From an uncultured Ruminococcus sp. (GTDB lineage: Bacteria; Bacillota; Clostridia; Oscillospirales; Ruminococcaceae), in NCBI GenBank assembly GCA_946544695.1, contig CAMNMO010000006.1, forward strand, positions 1 through 24,215: DNA of 24,215 bases. Direction: 5' to 3'. This document shows positions 1 through 8,517 of the stretch, piece after piece. How positions within the stretch are numbered: position 1 is the first letter of the stretch; each line of letters begins with the position of its first letter. The notes under the pieces are model-generated. The model ran no database searches. It was not told the DNA's origin and saw only the letters and a list, made by a program, of their open reading frames with translations. The position numbers and the translations under genes were made by a program.

Positions 1-1408
1 GTGCGATCTTGTTGGCGGGTATACCTGTCCACAGTTCTATGACCTTTGATATGTCATCATCAGTCACATAGACCTGATCCAGCTTTTCTTTCAGGTCATC
101 AAGCTGTTTCTGCATGCGGCTGACCTCGCTCTTTTCGCGGGCGATGGCTTCATAATCGGGGTCACTTCCCTGTTCGAGAGCGTCTGCCTTGTCGATATGC
201 TTTTTCAGTTCCTTTTTCAGCTTGTCGTACTCGCCTATCTCGGGAGTCCTGATGCTGGTGCATGCGCAGGCTTCGTCCAGCAGGTCTATCGCCTTATCGG
301 GCAGGAAACGGTCGTTTATATATCTCTCGGAAAGTATTGCGCACTTTCTCAGCGACTCGGCGCTGATGTGTACACGGTGATACTCCTCATAATACTTGCT
401 TATGCCTTCAAGCACGGTAACGGTGTCCTCAACAGTGGGCTCGCCTACCGTAACGGGCTGGAAACGTCTTTCAAGCGCTGAATCCTTCTCGATATACTTG
501 CGGTACTCTGCAAAGGTAGTGGCGCCTATTACCTGTATCTCGCCCCTTGAAAGGCTGGGCTTGAGGATATTCGCAGCGTTCATGCTGCCCTCTGAATCGC
601 CTGTGCCCACCAGTGTGTGCACCTCATCTATGAACAGTATTATGTTGCCCTCAGCCTTTACCTCTTCCACAAGGCTCTTGCAGCGGCTCTCAAACTGTCC
701 ACGGAACTGTGTGCCTGCCACAAGTGCGGTCAGGTCAAGCAGATATATCTCCTTGTCAGCCAGGTGGAAAGGTACATCGCCTGCAACTATCTTCTGTGCG
801 ATGCCCTCAGCTATGGCGGTCTTGCCGACGCCCGCTTCACCTATCAGACAGGGGTTGTTCTTCTGCCTTCTTGACAGTATGTGCTCGACTCTTGATATCT
901 CCCTCTCCCTGCCGACGATGTTGTCCAGCTCGCCGTCACGGGCTTTCTGGGTCAGATTGGTGCAGTAGTTGTTGAGGAATTTCAGCTTCTTTCCGCTCTT
1001 GCCGTACTGGGTGTCATTCTTGCGGTCCTCGCTCTTGTCACGTCTTCTGGGCTGTTCGGGGCGTGGTGCACCGAAGCCCTCGCCGCCTGTCAGGTTCTTC
1101 TCGAGATTATCAGCCATATTCTTTATGCCGCCGAACAGGTTCGAGAGTATATCAGGCATGGTGCCGCTGCCGCCCGGCTCGAAATCAGCACCGTCATCAA
1201 GGTCCTCAAATGTATCGTTCATTGCCTCAATGTCCTCGTCCGAAATACCCATTTTCTTGATATAATCCTCTACCTGCGGTATCTTCAGTTCTCTTGCACA
1301 GCTAAGGCAAAGGCCCTCATTTTTCATTGCCTTTGTGGGGTCATTGGGGTTGGTCGATGAAACGAACACCACCGCAGGCCTTTTGCCGCATCTGGAACAC
1401 TTTATCAT
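1..1408 (-). CDS. ClpE/ClpC-type AAA+ unfoldase, N-terminal part (cut by window edge)
   Basis: HSP100 ATPase that would unfold proteins for the ClpP protease. The visible ~469 residues hold a four-cysteine zinc finger (C4, C7, C34, C37), a flexible Gly/Asp-rich linker (about 50-110), then the first AAA+ domain with Walker A GEAGVGKT (190-197) and Walker B LFIDEVH near residue 260. A charged coiled middle region follows, then the conserved WTGIP lead-in to the second AAA+ domain, which lies outside the window. There are no Clp_N repeats. A zinc finger in their place is the ClpE architecture, so a ClpE-like role is inferred; databases may call it ClpC. Start chosen at 1408, 8 bases after GGAG; an in-frame ATG at 1414 sits only 2 bases from that site. 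No CtsR-type heptad repeat was seen in the 61-bp gap upstream. Confidence 0.93.
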   Translation of the reverse strand, partial: MIKCSRCGKRPAVVFVSSTNPNDPTKAMKNEGLCLSCARELKIPQVEDYIKKMGISDEDIEAMNDTFEDLDDGADFEPGGSGTMPDILSNLFGGIKNMADNLEKNLTGGEGFGAPRPEQPRRRDKSEDRKNDTQYGKSGKKLKFLNNYCTNLTQKARDGELDNIVGREREISRVEHILSRRQKNNPCLIGEAGVGKTAIAEGIAQKIVAGDVPFHLADKEIYLLDLTALVAGTQFRGQFESRCKSLVEEVKAEGNIILFIDEVHTLVGTGDSEGSMNAANILKPSLSRGEIQVIGATTFAEYRKYIEKDSALERRFQPVTVGEPTVEDTVTVLEGISKYYEEYHRVHISAESLRKCAILSERYINDRFLPDKAIDLLDEACACTSIRTPEIGEYDKLKKELKKHIDKADALEQGSDPDYEAIAREKSEVSRMQKQLDDLKEKLDQVYVTDDDISKVIELWTGIPANKIA

Positions 1409-1469
1409 GGTCATTTCTCCTTTCGCTTACTTTTTATCTTTTGTATGTATATGTCACATCATGCACGGT

Positions 1470-1994
1470 TCACACGGTGCCGTTTTCCTCAAAGCCTTCC
1501 ATATCCATGAAAAGCCCCTCACCGTCGTTGTTCTCGAACCTTGCTTCAAAGGCGTTTGCCGCCTTGAACAACGAGCCTGCGAACTCAAAGCCCACACTGA
1601 ATTTTTCAGTCACCAGTTCAGCCTTGATGCTGTACTTATCACCCTTGATATACCCGATGACAGGTTCATCTCCGCTGTCAGTGCTGTATGCGGTATAGAT
1701 ACCGCTGTGTGTGGTGAAGGTATAGCTGTCCCCGTCATCAGGGAAAGTGAAGCTGTTGTTATGTGCCGCCAGCGTTTCGCCACGCTTTGACTGCATCACC
1801 TTTTCTGAACCTTCCTGTGAAACAAAGCTGTATTCGCTCTTTCTTCCGTCATCATAGGCTCTTGCCGCCGCTATGGTCTCGCCTTCGGCGTTCCACAGCA
1901 CGCAGGTCATGCTGATATCCGACTTATAGAAAGCTATTCCCATCTCATCGGTCACAGCGGCTGCGCAGCCGTCGCCCTTATATATCCTGTACAT
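1470..1994 (-). CDS. Uncharacterised 174-aa protein upstream of the Clp ATPase
   Basis: I do not recognise a family. The protein is predicted soluble, with no signal peptide or membrane segment, rich in Asp, Glu, Gly and aromatic residues, and reads like alternating beta-strands with a phenylalanine-rich C-terminal half. It ends in an acidic tail with two MEGFEE-like and FMDME turns. I chose the ATG at 1994 (protein MYRIYKGDG...) because GGGGGTG lies 5 bases upstream. A longer frame from 2054 would overlap the cvpA-like gene by 20 bases and has no ribosome site. It lies 40 bp after the CvpA-family gene and 61 bp before the Clp ATPase, all in one direction, so co-transcription is likely. Function unknown. 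Confidence 0.75.
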   Translation of the reverse strand: MYRIYKGDGCAAAVTDEMGIAFYKSDISMTCVLWNAEGETIAAARAYDDGRKSEYSFVSQEGSEKVMQSKRGETLAAHNNSFTFPDDGDSYTFTTHSGIYTAYSTDSGDEPVIGYIKGDKYSIKAELVTEKFSVGFEFAGSLFKAANAFEARFENNDGEGLFMDMEGFEENGTV

Positions 1995-2034
1995 GTCGCA
2001 CCCCCGTTGTCGTTGATATATGCGTATATCCGCA

Positions 2035-2916
2035 TTATTTGTAGAAATATTCAAAGAAATATCTGAACAGGAACGTCCCGCTGCACATATCGGCGTTCAG
2101 GACGCTCATGCTGTTTTTGGTCGCATTGCAGAAAAAGCTCAGTGCCCATGCGATGACCGCACAGTACAGCAGCCCCTTGACTGCCCCCAGCACCAGTCCT
2201 GCAAAGCGGTCTGCCGCCTTTGCCTCGGGTATGGCATCCATCACGCCCGATATGGCTATTATCAGCCGCAGCACCAGTATCACTGCCAGGAAGCATATCC
2301 CGAAAAGTATGGTGCGTATAACGCCCACCAGCACAGGCTTTACCGCCTTTTCCACGATGTAGTCTGCGGCGTCCTCCTTGCTTTGGGTAGCCGCACGGGT
2401 GACACATTCCTTCAGTTCATCTGCCGAGATATCCACCCTGTCGATATAGGACGAAAGCCCTGTTTCTTTCAGCCTGCGGTCGATCTCAGCGGGCAGTTCG
2501 CTTTTGAAATACCCGTCGATGCTCTGCCGCAGCATCTCGCTTTCCTCAGCGCCTGCGCCCTTTTGCTGCAAAAGCCTGCTGACATTTTCGAGATAATCGC
2601 CGCCCTGTCCCAGAACTTCATCTACCTCTTGTTCGGAAACGTAGTCGCCGTAGCCCTGCTCACGCAGTTTTTCCATGACCACTTTCTTCGGGTCAAAGTC
2701 GTCTATCGCACTCGTGACATGTTCTTTCACCTTGTCACGCATATACCTGTCATACACAGGTTCAGCCAGCTGCGCCGAGCCGTAAGCTGCGGCAGCTGTT
2801 GCGATGACAGCCGCTATCATTCCTATGAAGTATCTGCGGAACCCTCTTACATAGCCTATGATACAGGTCAGTATCAGTATGACGATGACGCCTATATCAA
2901 GATATAATGCCGACAT
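2035..2916 (-). CDS. CvpA-family membrane protein
   Basis: Inner-membrane protein of the CvpA (colicin V production) family, general role poorly defined and linked to envelope integrity. Two N-terminal membrane helices (about residues 5-27, then about 30-55, with the RGF turn between them) are followed by a charged segment of roughly 130 residues and two more helices near the C-terminus (from PVLVGVIRT and from FAGLVLGAVKG). The charged insert makes this copy (293 aa) much longer than the usual 160-180 aa. I chose the ATG at 2916, 8 bases after GAGG; a GTG at 2925 lacks a usable ribosome site. It follows the beta-propeller-like protein gene by 10 bases, so the two are probably translated from one message. 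Confidence 0.85.
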   Translation of the reverse strand: MSALYLDIGVIVILILTCIIGYVRGFRRYFIGMIAAVIATAAAAYGSAQLAEPVYDRYMRDKVKEHVTSAIDDFDPKKVVMEKLREQGYGDYVSEQEVDEVLGQGGDYLENVSRLLQQKGAGAEESEMLRQSIDGYFKSELPAEIDRRLKETGLSSYIDRVDISADELKECVTRAATQSKEDAADYIVEKAVKPVLVGVIRTILFGICFLAVILVLRLIIAISGVMDAIPEAKAADRFAGLVLGAVKGLLYCAVIAWALSFFCNATKNSMSVLNADMCSGTFLFRYFFEYFYK

Positions 2917-2926
2917 ATCGGACACC

Positions 2927-4522
2927 TCAGGTCGTGAAGGAGATCTTGTTTACCTCACGCAGATCGCAGAAGTAAACATTATCCCCGAAATAAACAAAGT
3001 CTATATAATCCGAGCTGCACTCAGCCGTTGCGGTCAGGTTGCCGTAGCTGTCATAGCAGTTTATGCTGCGTGCTTTCAGCAGCACTATCTTGCTGCCGCT
3101 TATCTTGACACGCTCGGGCTCGCCGTCGGTCGTGCACACATTGTGGTCCGGCTCGGCGCTGTCAGAGTTGCTGTCGAATATCAGCAGTTCCGATGAACGG
3201 CGCTTTATGCCGCTCAGTGCCACAGCCGCACTTCCCCTGCTGAGTGAGAAGTCCTTCAGGTGACCCTGATACTCATAGCTGCTCATTATATTGCCGTCTT
3301 TGTCCAGTCGGTAGAAGGCTGTATCGCCTGCCACCCAGAACTCACCGTTGTCATTTTCCATCGCCTGCAATGCGAGCACAGGCAGTGAAACGCTCTGCAT
3401 CTTTGGCTCTGCCTGATCGAAGGTCAGGTACCTGACCACCGAGTTCAGCTGACCGTTCCTGCATGAATAGGTGGTCACGAAGCAGCCATCACCGCCCTCG
3501 TCAAATGTCACACTGACCACAGCAGCACTGCTGGACCACTTGTATATCTCACGTCCGTTGCCGTCGTAGACAGTCAGTATGCCCGCATACTTCTCGTCAG
3601 ATGTGACAGCAGCCACATAGTTGTTATCAGCAAGTTCCGCCATAACAAGGCGGTTCTTGACAGACTTTGAGAACATCTCGTTCTTCCTGCCCACCACCAT
3701 CAGCGAGCTGCCGCCCTTATCGTAAAGCAGCACCCTCTTGTCTGATGACTTCATAACGGGGTCGGCATAGTTATGGCTGAACGAACCTGTTTCTTCGCCG
3801 TTCTCGTCATAGAATTTCAGCTGGTTCTTGTCAAGACACAGAAGATAGCTGCCTGTGCTGCCTATGCTGCTGACCGAGCCCTCATCAAAGCCCAGCGGGA
3901 AGTTTCCCTTCTTGACCTCACCGTCGTTAACGATGGTCTCCTTCGGGCGGTTCAGCACGCTCTCCAGCTGCGGCACCCAGTATCCTCTTGTAAAATATGC
4001 CGATACTGCGAACACCGCCACAACCAGCAGCGCTGCCGCAGTCTTTATCCTGCGCTTGTTCTTCTCACGCTGTCTGGCCTCACGTATCTCCTCAGCAGAC
4101 GGTGCTTTGCGCTTTGCCTTTTTGCGTGCAGGTCTGCCGTCCTCGTTTTCGGCATCCTCCAGCACCACCCGCCTGTGTCTGCGGGGCGGTTCGTTCTCAT
4201 CGGGGATACCGCCTGTACGTGTATGCTTTATACTTTCACGGGCTATCTCTGCCTCATCTCTCGGCGGTGACACCTTTTTCTTCGGTGGTGACTGCCTGCG
4301 TTTTTTATGCGAAGCGCTCCTGTCCTCCTCCAGAATGGTGGCACTCTTTTTCTCAACGGTCTTTTCGCCGTCCTCGTCCACCACAGTGACTATCTCCTCA
4401 TCGGTTATGGCATTGAAGGTCTTTTCGACCTTGCCCCTGCCTTTTTTCAATTCCTTATCAAGCTTATCCGCAGGGCGCTTCTTTCGGGTCCTGCCTTTAC
4501 TTTCCTTACCCTTATTGCTCAA
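2927..4522 (-). CDS. One-TM protein with charged cytoplasmic tail and beta-propeller-like outer domain (possibly DUF5711)
   Basis: The 531-aa product has about 155 residues of highly basic/acidic low-complexity sequence (many Lys-Arg-Glu runs), a single membrane helix (roughly residues 157-177, ALLVVAVFAVSAYF), then about 350 residues outside the membrane. This outer part repeats short beta motifs of the type LLCLDKNQLKFYDENG and VAAVTSDEKYAGILTVYDGNG, as in WD40/PQQ-like propellers. This matches my memory of the clostridial DUF5711 family, which I could not check. The start is TTG at 4522, sharing TTGA with the truA stop, with AAGGAA about 9 bases upstream; no other plausible start lies nearby. 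The long disordered cytoplasmic tail and the CvpA neighbour suggest an envelope sensor or scaffold, but that is inference. Confidence 0.8.
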   Translation of the reverse strand: MSNKGKESKGRTRKKRPADKLDKELKKGRGKVEKTFNAITDEEIVTVVDEDGEKTVEKKSATILEEDRSASHKKRRQSPPKKKVSPPRDEAEIARESIKHTRTGGIPDENEPPRRHRRVVLEDAENEDGRPARKKAKRKAPSAEEIREARQREKNKRRIKTAAALLVVAVFAVSAYFTRGYWVPQLESVLNRPKETIVNDGEVKKGNFPLGFDEGSVSSIGSTGSYLLCLDKNQLKFYDENGEETGSFSHNYADPVMKSSDKRVLLYDKGGSSLMVVGRKNEMFSKSVKNRLVMAELADNNYVAAVTSDEKYAGILTVYDGNGREIYKWSSSAAVVSVTFDEGGDGCFVTTYSCRNGQLNSVVRYLTFDQAEPKMQSVSLPVLALQAMENDNGEFWVAGDTAFYRLDKDGNIMSSYEYQGHLKDFSLSRGSAAVALSGIKRRSSELLIFDSNSDSAEPDHNVCTTDGEPERVKISGSKIVLLKARSINCYDSYGNLTATAECSSDYIDFVYFGDNVYFCDLREVNKISFTT

Positions 4523-5271
4523 TCTTCAGGTTCCTTATCATAGTAAACTTTGTTCAGGTACAAGCCCTGAGGCGGGACTGTCTTGCCTGCTTTCGTCCTG
4601 TCCTTTGAATCCAGTATGCGGGGTATCGCATCAGCTGCGATCTTGCCCTCATTTATAAAAAGCAGTGTTCCCACCATAATCCTGACCATATTATACAAAA
4701 ATCCGTTTCCTGCCACTGTGAAGATGACAAGTTCGCCCTCACGCCTGACATCGAAACGATATATAGTTCTCACAGTTATTTCCTTATCGCACGCCGTCGA
4801 GCAAAACGCCTTGAAATCGTGTTCGCCCACGAAGTCCTTTGCCGCCCTGTCCAGCAGCACCTCATCTATGGGATAGGTATTGCGGAATGCGGTATTTTTC
4901 AGGAAGGGGTCTTTTATCCTGCTGTTGTGCACGATATACTCATACTCCTTGCCCTTGCAGTGATATCTGGCATGGAAGCCCTCATCGCATTCCTCACAGC
5001 CTGTCACGCTTATGTCATCGGGCAGCCACGAATTCAGCCCCAGCTGGAGCCCCCTGCAATTTATCGGAAGCTCAAGCCCCATGCTCAGCACATACATTCT
5101 TGCATGCACACCCGCATCTGTCCGTGAACAGCCCTGCACCACGACCCTTTCGCCCGTCAGCTTCAGTATGGCGTTCTCCACCACCTCCTGCACAGCCAAC
5201 GCATTTGACTGACGCTGCCACCCGTGGTAGCTGCTGCCGTCATAGGCAAGGGTCAGTTTAAAGTACCTCAT
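4519..5271 (-). CDS. truA: tRNA pseudouridine(38-40) synthase TruA
   Basis: Converts uridine to pseudouridine at positions 38-40 of the tRNA anticodon arm. The 250-aa length is normal. The catalytic aspartate is D52 in the family motif GCSRTDAGVHA. The N-terminal LAYDGSSYHGWQRQ block and the C-terminal GNGFLYNMVRIMVGTL block are also typical. The start ATG at 5271 lies only 9 bases after the preceding small gene's stop, with a weak ribosome site (GGGATAT), so coupling to the upstream gene is possible. Its stop overlaps the TTG start of the next gene. In many Bacillota truA directly follows ecfA1-ecfA2-ecfT; here the same order is kept but three genes lie in between. Confidence 0.97.
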   Translation of the reverse strand: MRYFKLTLAYDGSSYHGWQRQSNALAVQEVVENAILKLTGERVVVQGCSRTDAGVHARMYVLSMGLELPINCRGLQLGLNSWLPDDISVTGCEECDEGFHARYHCKGKEYEYIVHNSRIKDPFLKNTAFRNTYPIDEVLLDRAAKDFVGEHDFKAFCSTACDKEITVRTIYRFDVRREGELVIFTVAGNGFLYNMVRIMVGTLLFINEGKIAADAIPRILDSKDRTKAGKTVPPQGLYLNKVYYDKEPED

Positions 5272-5280
5272 ATTATAAAC

Positions 5281-5571
5281 TTATATCCCGTCTTTGTCAA
5301 GTGTTACCTTGCTTATCTCAGCCACACGGCGTATAACGGTGATATCCTTTTTCTTTGAATAGACCATCAGCTTGACCCACTCATCATCGCAGTCAAGCAC
5401 CCTGCACTTTATTTCCTCATAGCCTATATTCATAGTAACGTCCTGCCCTATCAGTGTTTCAAGTATCTTTGACATAGTGTTACCTCCGTTTATCTTGTTT
5501 TCCAGTCGTCTTATCCGTCTGTCCAGCATTTCCAGCTGCTGGTCCTGGTCCATGTCTTTAAGTATGCTCAT
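5281..5571 (-). CDS. Small coiled-coil plus Sm-like beta-barrel protein
   Basis: A 96-aa protein in two parts. Residues 1-32 are a charged helix (LEMLDRRIRRLENKI) typical of a short coiled coil. Residues 33-96 read as five strands: ILETLIGQDVTMNI, EIKCRVLDCDDEWVKLMVY, DITVIRRVAEISKVTL. The pattern (Gly-x-Asp-Val-Thr strand, Cys-x-Val-Leu-x-Cys-Asp-Asp strand, Ile-x-x-Val-x-x-Ile ending) recalls LSm/Hfq folds, so RNA or self-oligomer binding is possible but unproven. There may be an internal start at the second Met (MSKILETL, residue 33), which would leave the barrel alone; an AGGTAACACT stretch precedes it. Main start at 5571 has TAGGAG about 7 bases upstream. It sits directly before truA. 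Confidence 0.75.
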   Translation of the reverse strand: MSILKDMDQDQQLEMLDRRIRRLENKINGGNTMSKILETLIGQDVTMNIGYEEIKCRVLDCDDEWVKLMVYSKKKDITVIRRVAEISKVTLDKDGI

Positions 5572-5588
5572 ATCGTTCTCCTATAATG

Positions 5589-6044
5589 TCAGTCAAACAT
5601 AGTCTTTATATTGGCGCCGTGTCCGTCCCTCTCCACCATAGCTTCGTAGCAGTCATCGCACATGGTGTATATCCAGCCGTCGCCTCTCTGTATGCACGGT
5701 CTGCCGCAGTCAACACAGCGCTTATGGCTCAGCGAGGTGTACTTTTCAAGTATATCGTCCATGGCAGGTGTGGTCAGCCCCGTATATATACGCAGCTCGC
5801 CGTACTTTTCCATAACGCCCGTGACACGCCAGTTCTTTCTGTCACGCCTTGAAAAATTCTTATACTCCGCCGCCATCTCCTGAAGCATCTCAACACCGAA
5901 TGCTATGCGCCAGCCTTTGGGTATCCTGCCATACCATGAGAAATCCAGCGCTTCACCCTTCGGACCGTTCGCCTTTGTGAACGGCAGCTTTTTCATGAGT
6001 TCCTTTTCGCTCATTCTCAGTTCGGGGAAATATGTAACACTCAT
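5589..6044 (-). CDS. Uncharacterised protein with C-terminal Cys4 zinc-site
   Basis: The 151-aa product is soluble. Residues 1-95 form a mixed domain with basic and aromatic character (FSWYGRIPKGWRIAFG), and residues about 110-140 carry a probable zinc site: CVDCGRPC, then about 15 residues later CDDC. I do not recognise the family. Its ATG overlaps the last codon of the YfhO-like gene by ATGA (6041-6044), so it is translationally coupled to it, and it ends 17 bases before the Sm-like gene. The first four cysteines would allow one structural zinc ion. Nucleic acid binding would fit the truA neighbourhood but no sequence motif proves it. Confidence 0.75.
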   Translation of the reverse strand: MSVTYFPELRMSEKELMKKLPFTKANGPKGEALDFSWYGRIPKGWRIAFGVEMLQEMAAEYKNFSRRDRKNWRVTGVMEKYGELRIYTGLTTPAMDDILEKYTSLSHKRCVDCGRPCIQRGDGWIYTMCDDCYEAMVERDGHGANIKTMFD

Positions 6045-8458
6045 CTCTGACTCTCCTCGATCTTTTTCTTCCTTATCTTCCCTGCCCCTGCACAGACTAT
6101 GCCGTATATTGCGAGCAGCGCAGCGGATATCACGCTGACAACGGCTCCTGTCCTAAGTCCGGGGGTCTCATAATCGAACCTTACAGTATGTTCGCCCTCA
6201 GGTACGTATACCGCACAAAGTCCGCCAAACACTTTTTCGATCTCTGTCGGTACACCGTCAACGCTGGCAGTAAAGCCCTGCGTACACGGTACTGAATAGA
6301 ATACCAGCTCATCTTTCGGAGCATTTATCTTTGATGTGAAGCCGTTTCCGTCAGGCGTGAACTCATAGGCTGCCATATTGCGCCTGTCCTCACAGTCCTT
6401 CACATAGGTCTCATAGCTCGTATCCTCAGCCAGTTCATCAGGCAGTTTCTCCATATCGGCACCGTATTTCTCTATCTGCTCATCTGTAAGGCAGATGGCT
6501 TTGAGGAATATCAGCTGACGTCTTTCCGACTCAGCGGCGTCAAGATCTTCCATATTTTCAGGTATCTGCTCGGGATAGTCCTCTTCCCTGACATAATAGT
6601 CATAGGCAAATCCCATAGGTATGAAATTGACATTTTCATATTCCACATAATGCCCCATAGCCTTTCTCAGCTCAAAGCCCTTTCGCTTCATCTCTATATG
6701 TTCGGGCTCGATCTCGATACCGCCTGTCATGGGCGGATTTGAATACAGGTCATATTTTACAGACATCAGGCTGTACAATGCGTAGGTATCATTGATAAAC
6801 ATGGGATTCTGCTCACGATCCTGGCAGATACGGTGGTAAAATGCCGTTGTCTCGGCAGGTGTGCAGCTGTTGAACGAACCGAAGTACGGGTACCCAAAAG
6901 CTATCACAGCATTTCCGAACCTGCTCCAGCCATCTACACGTGATTCGGATATGACCCTGTAAAACTCATCATCTCCTATATCCACTTCCTGCATATCATT
7001 ATACAGAATAGTTTCAGTCAGCTTTGCATTTGTCCACATTGTCGCCGATGACTGGGATACTGTATCTATCAGAATCATGGCGGCGCAGAAGGCGCACACC
7101 AGTTTCTTTCGGTTATGTGCAGAGAAGATACCATCGTTTTTCTTTTTCATATATACCAGCACAAGCACAGATGCGACTGCATACGCCAGCATGCTGCAAT
7201 ACACCGCAAGGTTATCTCTTATATCGTCGGTATTTCGCACCAGAATGAACACAGCGTAAGCTATGAATACCGCCAGACTTATGCCCCATACTTTCAGTTC
7301 TGTTCTGATATCCCTGTTGTCAAAGTCCTCGATAAACTTCCCTGTCATCATGACCATGACAAGCAGCGGCATGAAAAGCCATCTTGCATAAAACTGATTA
7401 TTGAACAGAAAGAAAACGCTGTTCAGCACAGGCACTGCAAGTATCACCGCACAGACTGTTATCAGTCTGCTGTACCAGCTTTTGCGTGACTTTCTCATCT
7501 CGCTCACCACGCCCACTGCCCCGAACAGAGGAATGAACAGGCTGAGATTTGAAAAATTCAGTTCTTTTGACGAAAAGAACAATCCTTGATAGCAGCCGGG
7601 TTCAGGCGGCATCAGCAGTGACTGAAATGCCCTGAGCAGGGTACCTTGATCTTCATACGCCAGCAGGTTCTTCTCAAATATGGTGGAGCTTGCTCTGCTG
7701 TTGCCTTGCAGCATATAGAACGCAGGCAGCAGGACAACCGCAGTGCCCAGTACACCTAAGGCAGTTTCCACTGCGAGCTTTGCGAAAAGCTTTTTATCTA
7801 TCACCACTTCCCTGCAAACGACCTTGACTAAAAAGTATATCAGCAGGAAAACGCACACACTGAAAAATGTAAAGAAGTTTGTGAAGCCTGTCAGCACCAG
7901 CATAAGCGAAAAGCAAAGGCTCCTGCGCTTATACAGCAGCTCGTCAAAGGTGAAAAGCACCATCGGGAACAGCGATATCACGTCGATATACTGAAAGACC
8001 AGATTGTTCACCATAAAACCCGAGAAGGTGTACAGCAACGAACAGATGAACACAGTATCCTTTTTTTTAAGATATCTGCTAAGATATACATGTGCATTGA
8101 GCGCCGTCACGCCGAACTTTATGCCGTTTATCACAGTGATCGCCCACGGCATCACCTTTGAAGGAAAGATCAGGCTCATCAGCATATAAGGGCTGAAAAT
8201 ATTATAGAAAGAATATGCCGAAAGCGTTCCCATTCCCAGGTCGGACTTCCAGTCGAACAACGGCAGACCTTCACGATATAGATCATGGACATGCTGCCAG
8301 AATGGTATCATCTGGGCATTGTAGTCACTGGAATAAACATAAGCTCCCTTAGTAAAGACCAGAAAGGGCAGCATACCTATCCAGAACATCACAGTTCCGA
8401 ACAAGAACACCTTGACAAGATTTTTAGGTGTATTCATCTTTTCCTTTGTGTTCTCCAT
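6041..8458 (-). CDS. YfhO-family multi-pass membrane protein
   Basis: An 805-aa integral membrane protein of the YfhO family (Bacillus YfhO is linked to glycosylation of lipoteichoic acid). It has the family start: a first helix, then YSSDYNAQMIPFW and the WKSDLGMGTLSAYSFYNIFSP loop, about ten further hydrophobic helices to residue ~460, a large outer domain, and a last helix near residue 780. The region before the last helix (TASVDGVPTEIEKVFGGL, then EGEHTVRFDYETPG) is the C-terminal beta domain typical of the family. AGAGGTG precedes the ATG. The gene follows ecfT after 59 bp without a clear terminator and overlaps the next gene by ATGA. The sugar substrate is not known. Confidence 0.9.
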   Translation of the reverse strand: MENTKEKMNTPKNLVKVFLFGTVMFWIGMLPFLVFTKGAYVYSSDYNAQMIPFWQHVHDLYREGLPLFDWKSDLGMGTLSAYSFYNIFSPYMLMSLIFPSKVMPWAITVINGIKFGVTALNAHVYLSRYLKKKDTVFICSLLYTFSGFMVNNLVFQYIDVISLFPMVLFTFDELLYKRRSLCFSLMLVLTGFTNFFTFFSVCVFLLIYFLVKVVCREVVIDKKLFAKLAVETALGVLGTAVVLLPAFYMLQGNSRASSTIFEKNLLAYEDQGTLLRAFQSLLMPPEPGCYQGLFFSSKELNFSNLSLFIPLFGAVGVVSEMRKSRKSWYSRLITVCAVILAVPVLNSVFFLFNNQFYARWLFMPLLVMVMMTGKFIEDFDNRDIRTELKVWGISLAVFIAYAVFILVRNTDDIRDNLAVYCSMLAYAVASVLVLVYMKKKNDGIFSAHNRKKLVCAFCAAMILIDTVSQSSATMWTNAKLTETILYNDMQEVDIGDDEFYRVISESRVDGWSRFGNAVIAFGYPYFGSFNSCTPAETTAFYHRICQDREQNPMFINDTYALYSLMSVKYDLYSNPPMTGGIEIEPEHIEMKRKGFELRKAMGHYVEYENVNFIPMGFAYDYYVREEDYPEQIPENMEDLDAAESERRQLIFLKAICLTDEQIEKYGADMEKLPDELAEDTSYETYVKDCEDRRNMAAYEFTPDGNGFTSKINAPKDELVFYSVPCTQGFTASVDGVPTEIEKVFGGLCAVYVPEGEHTVRFDYETPGLRTGAVVSVISAALLAIYGIVCAGAGKIRKKKIEESQR

Positions 8459-8517
8459 ATTATTTCACCTCTTGACATAACGACTGCATCTGCTCTATCC
8501 TCAGCCGAATGTTACTA

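Noticed and set aside
2020..2907. 295-codon plus-strand frame opposite the CvpA-family gene
   Set aside because: Antisense shadow; the minus-strand frame has the membrane helices and ribosome site.
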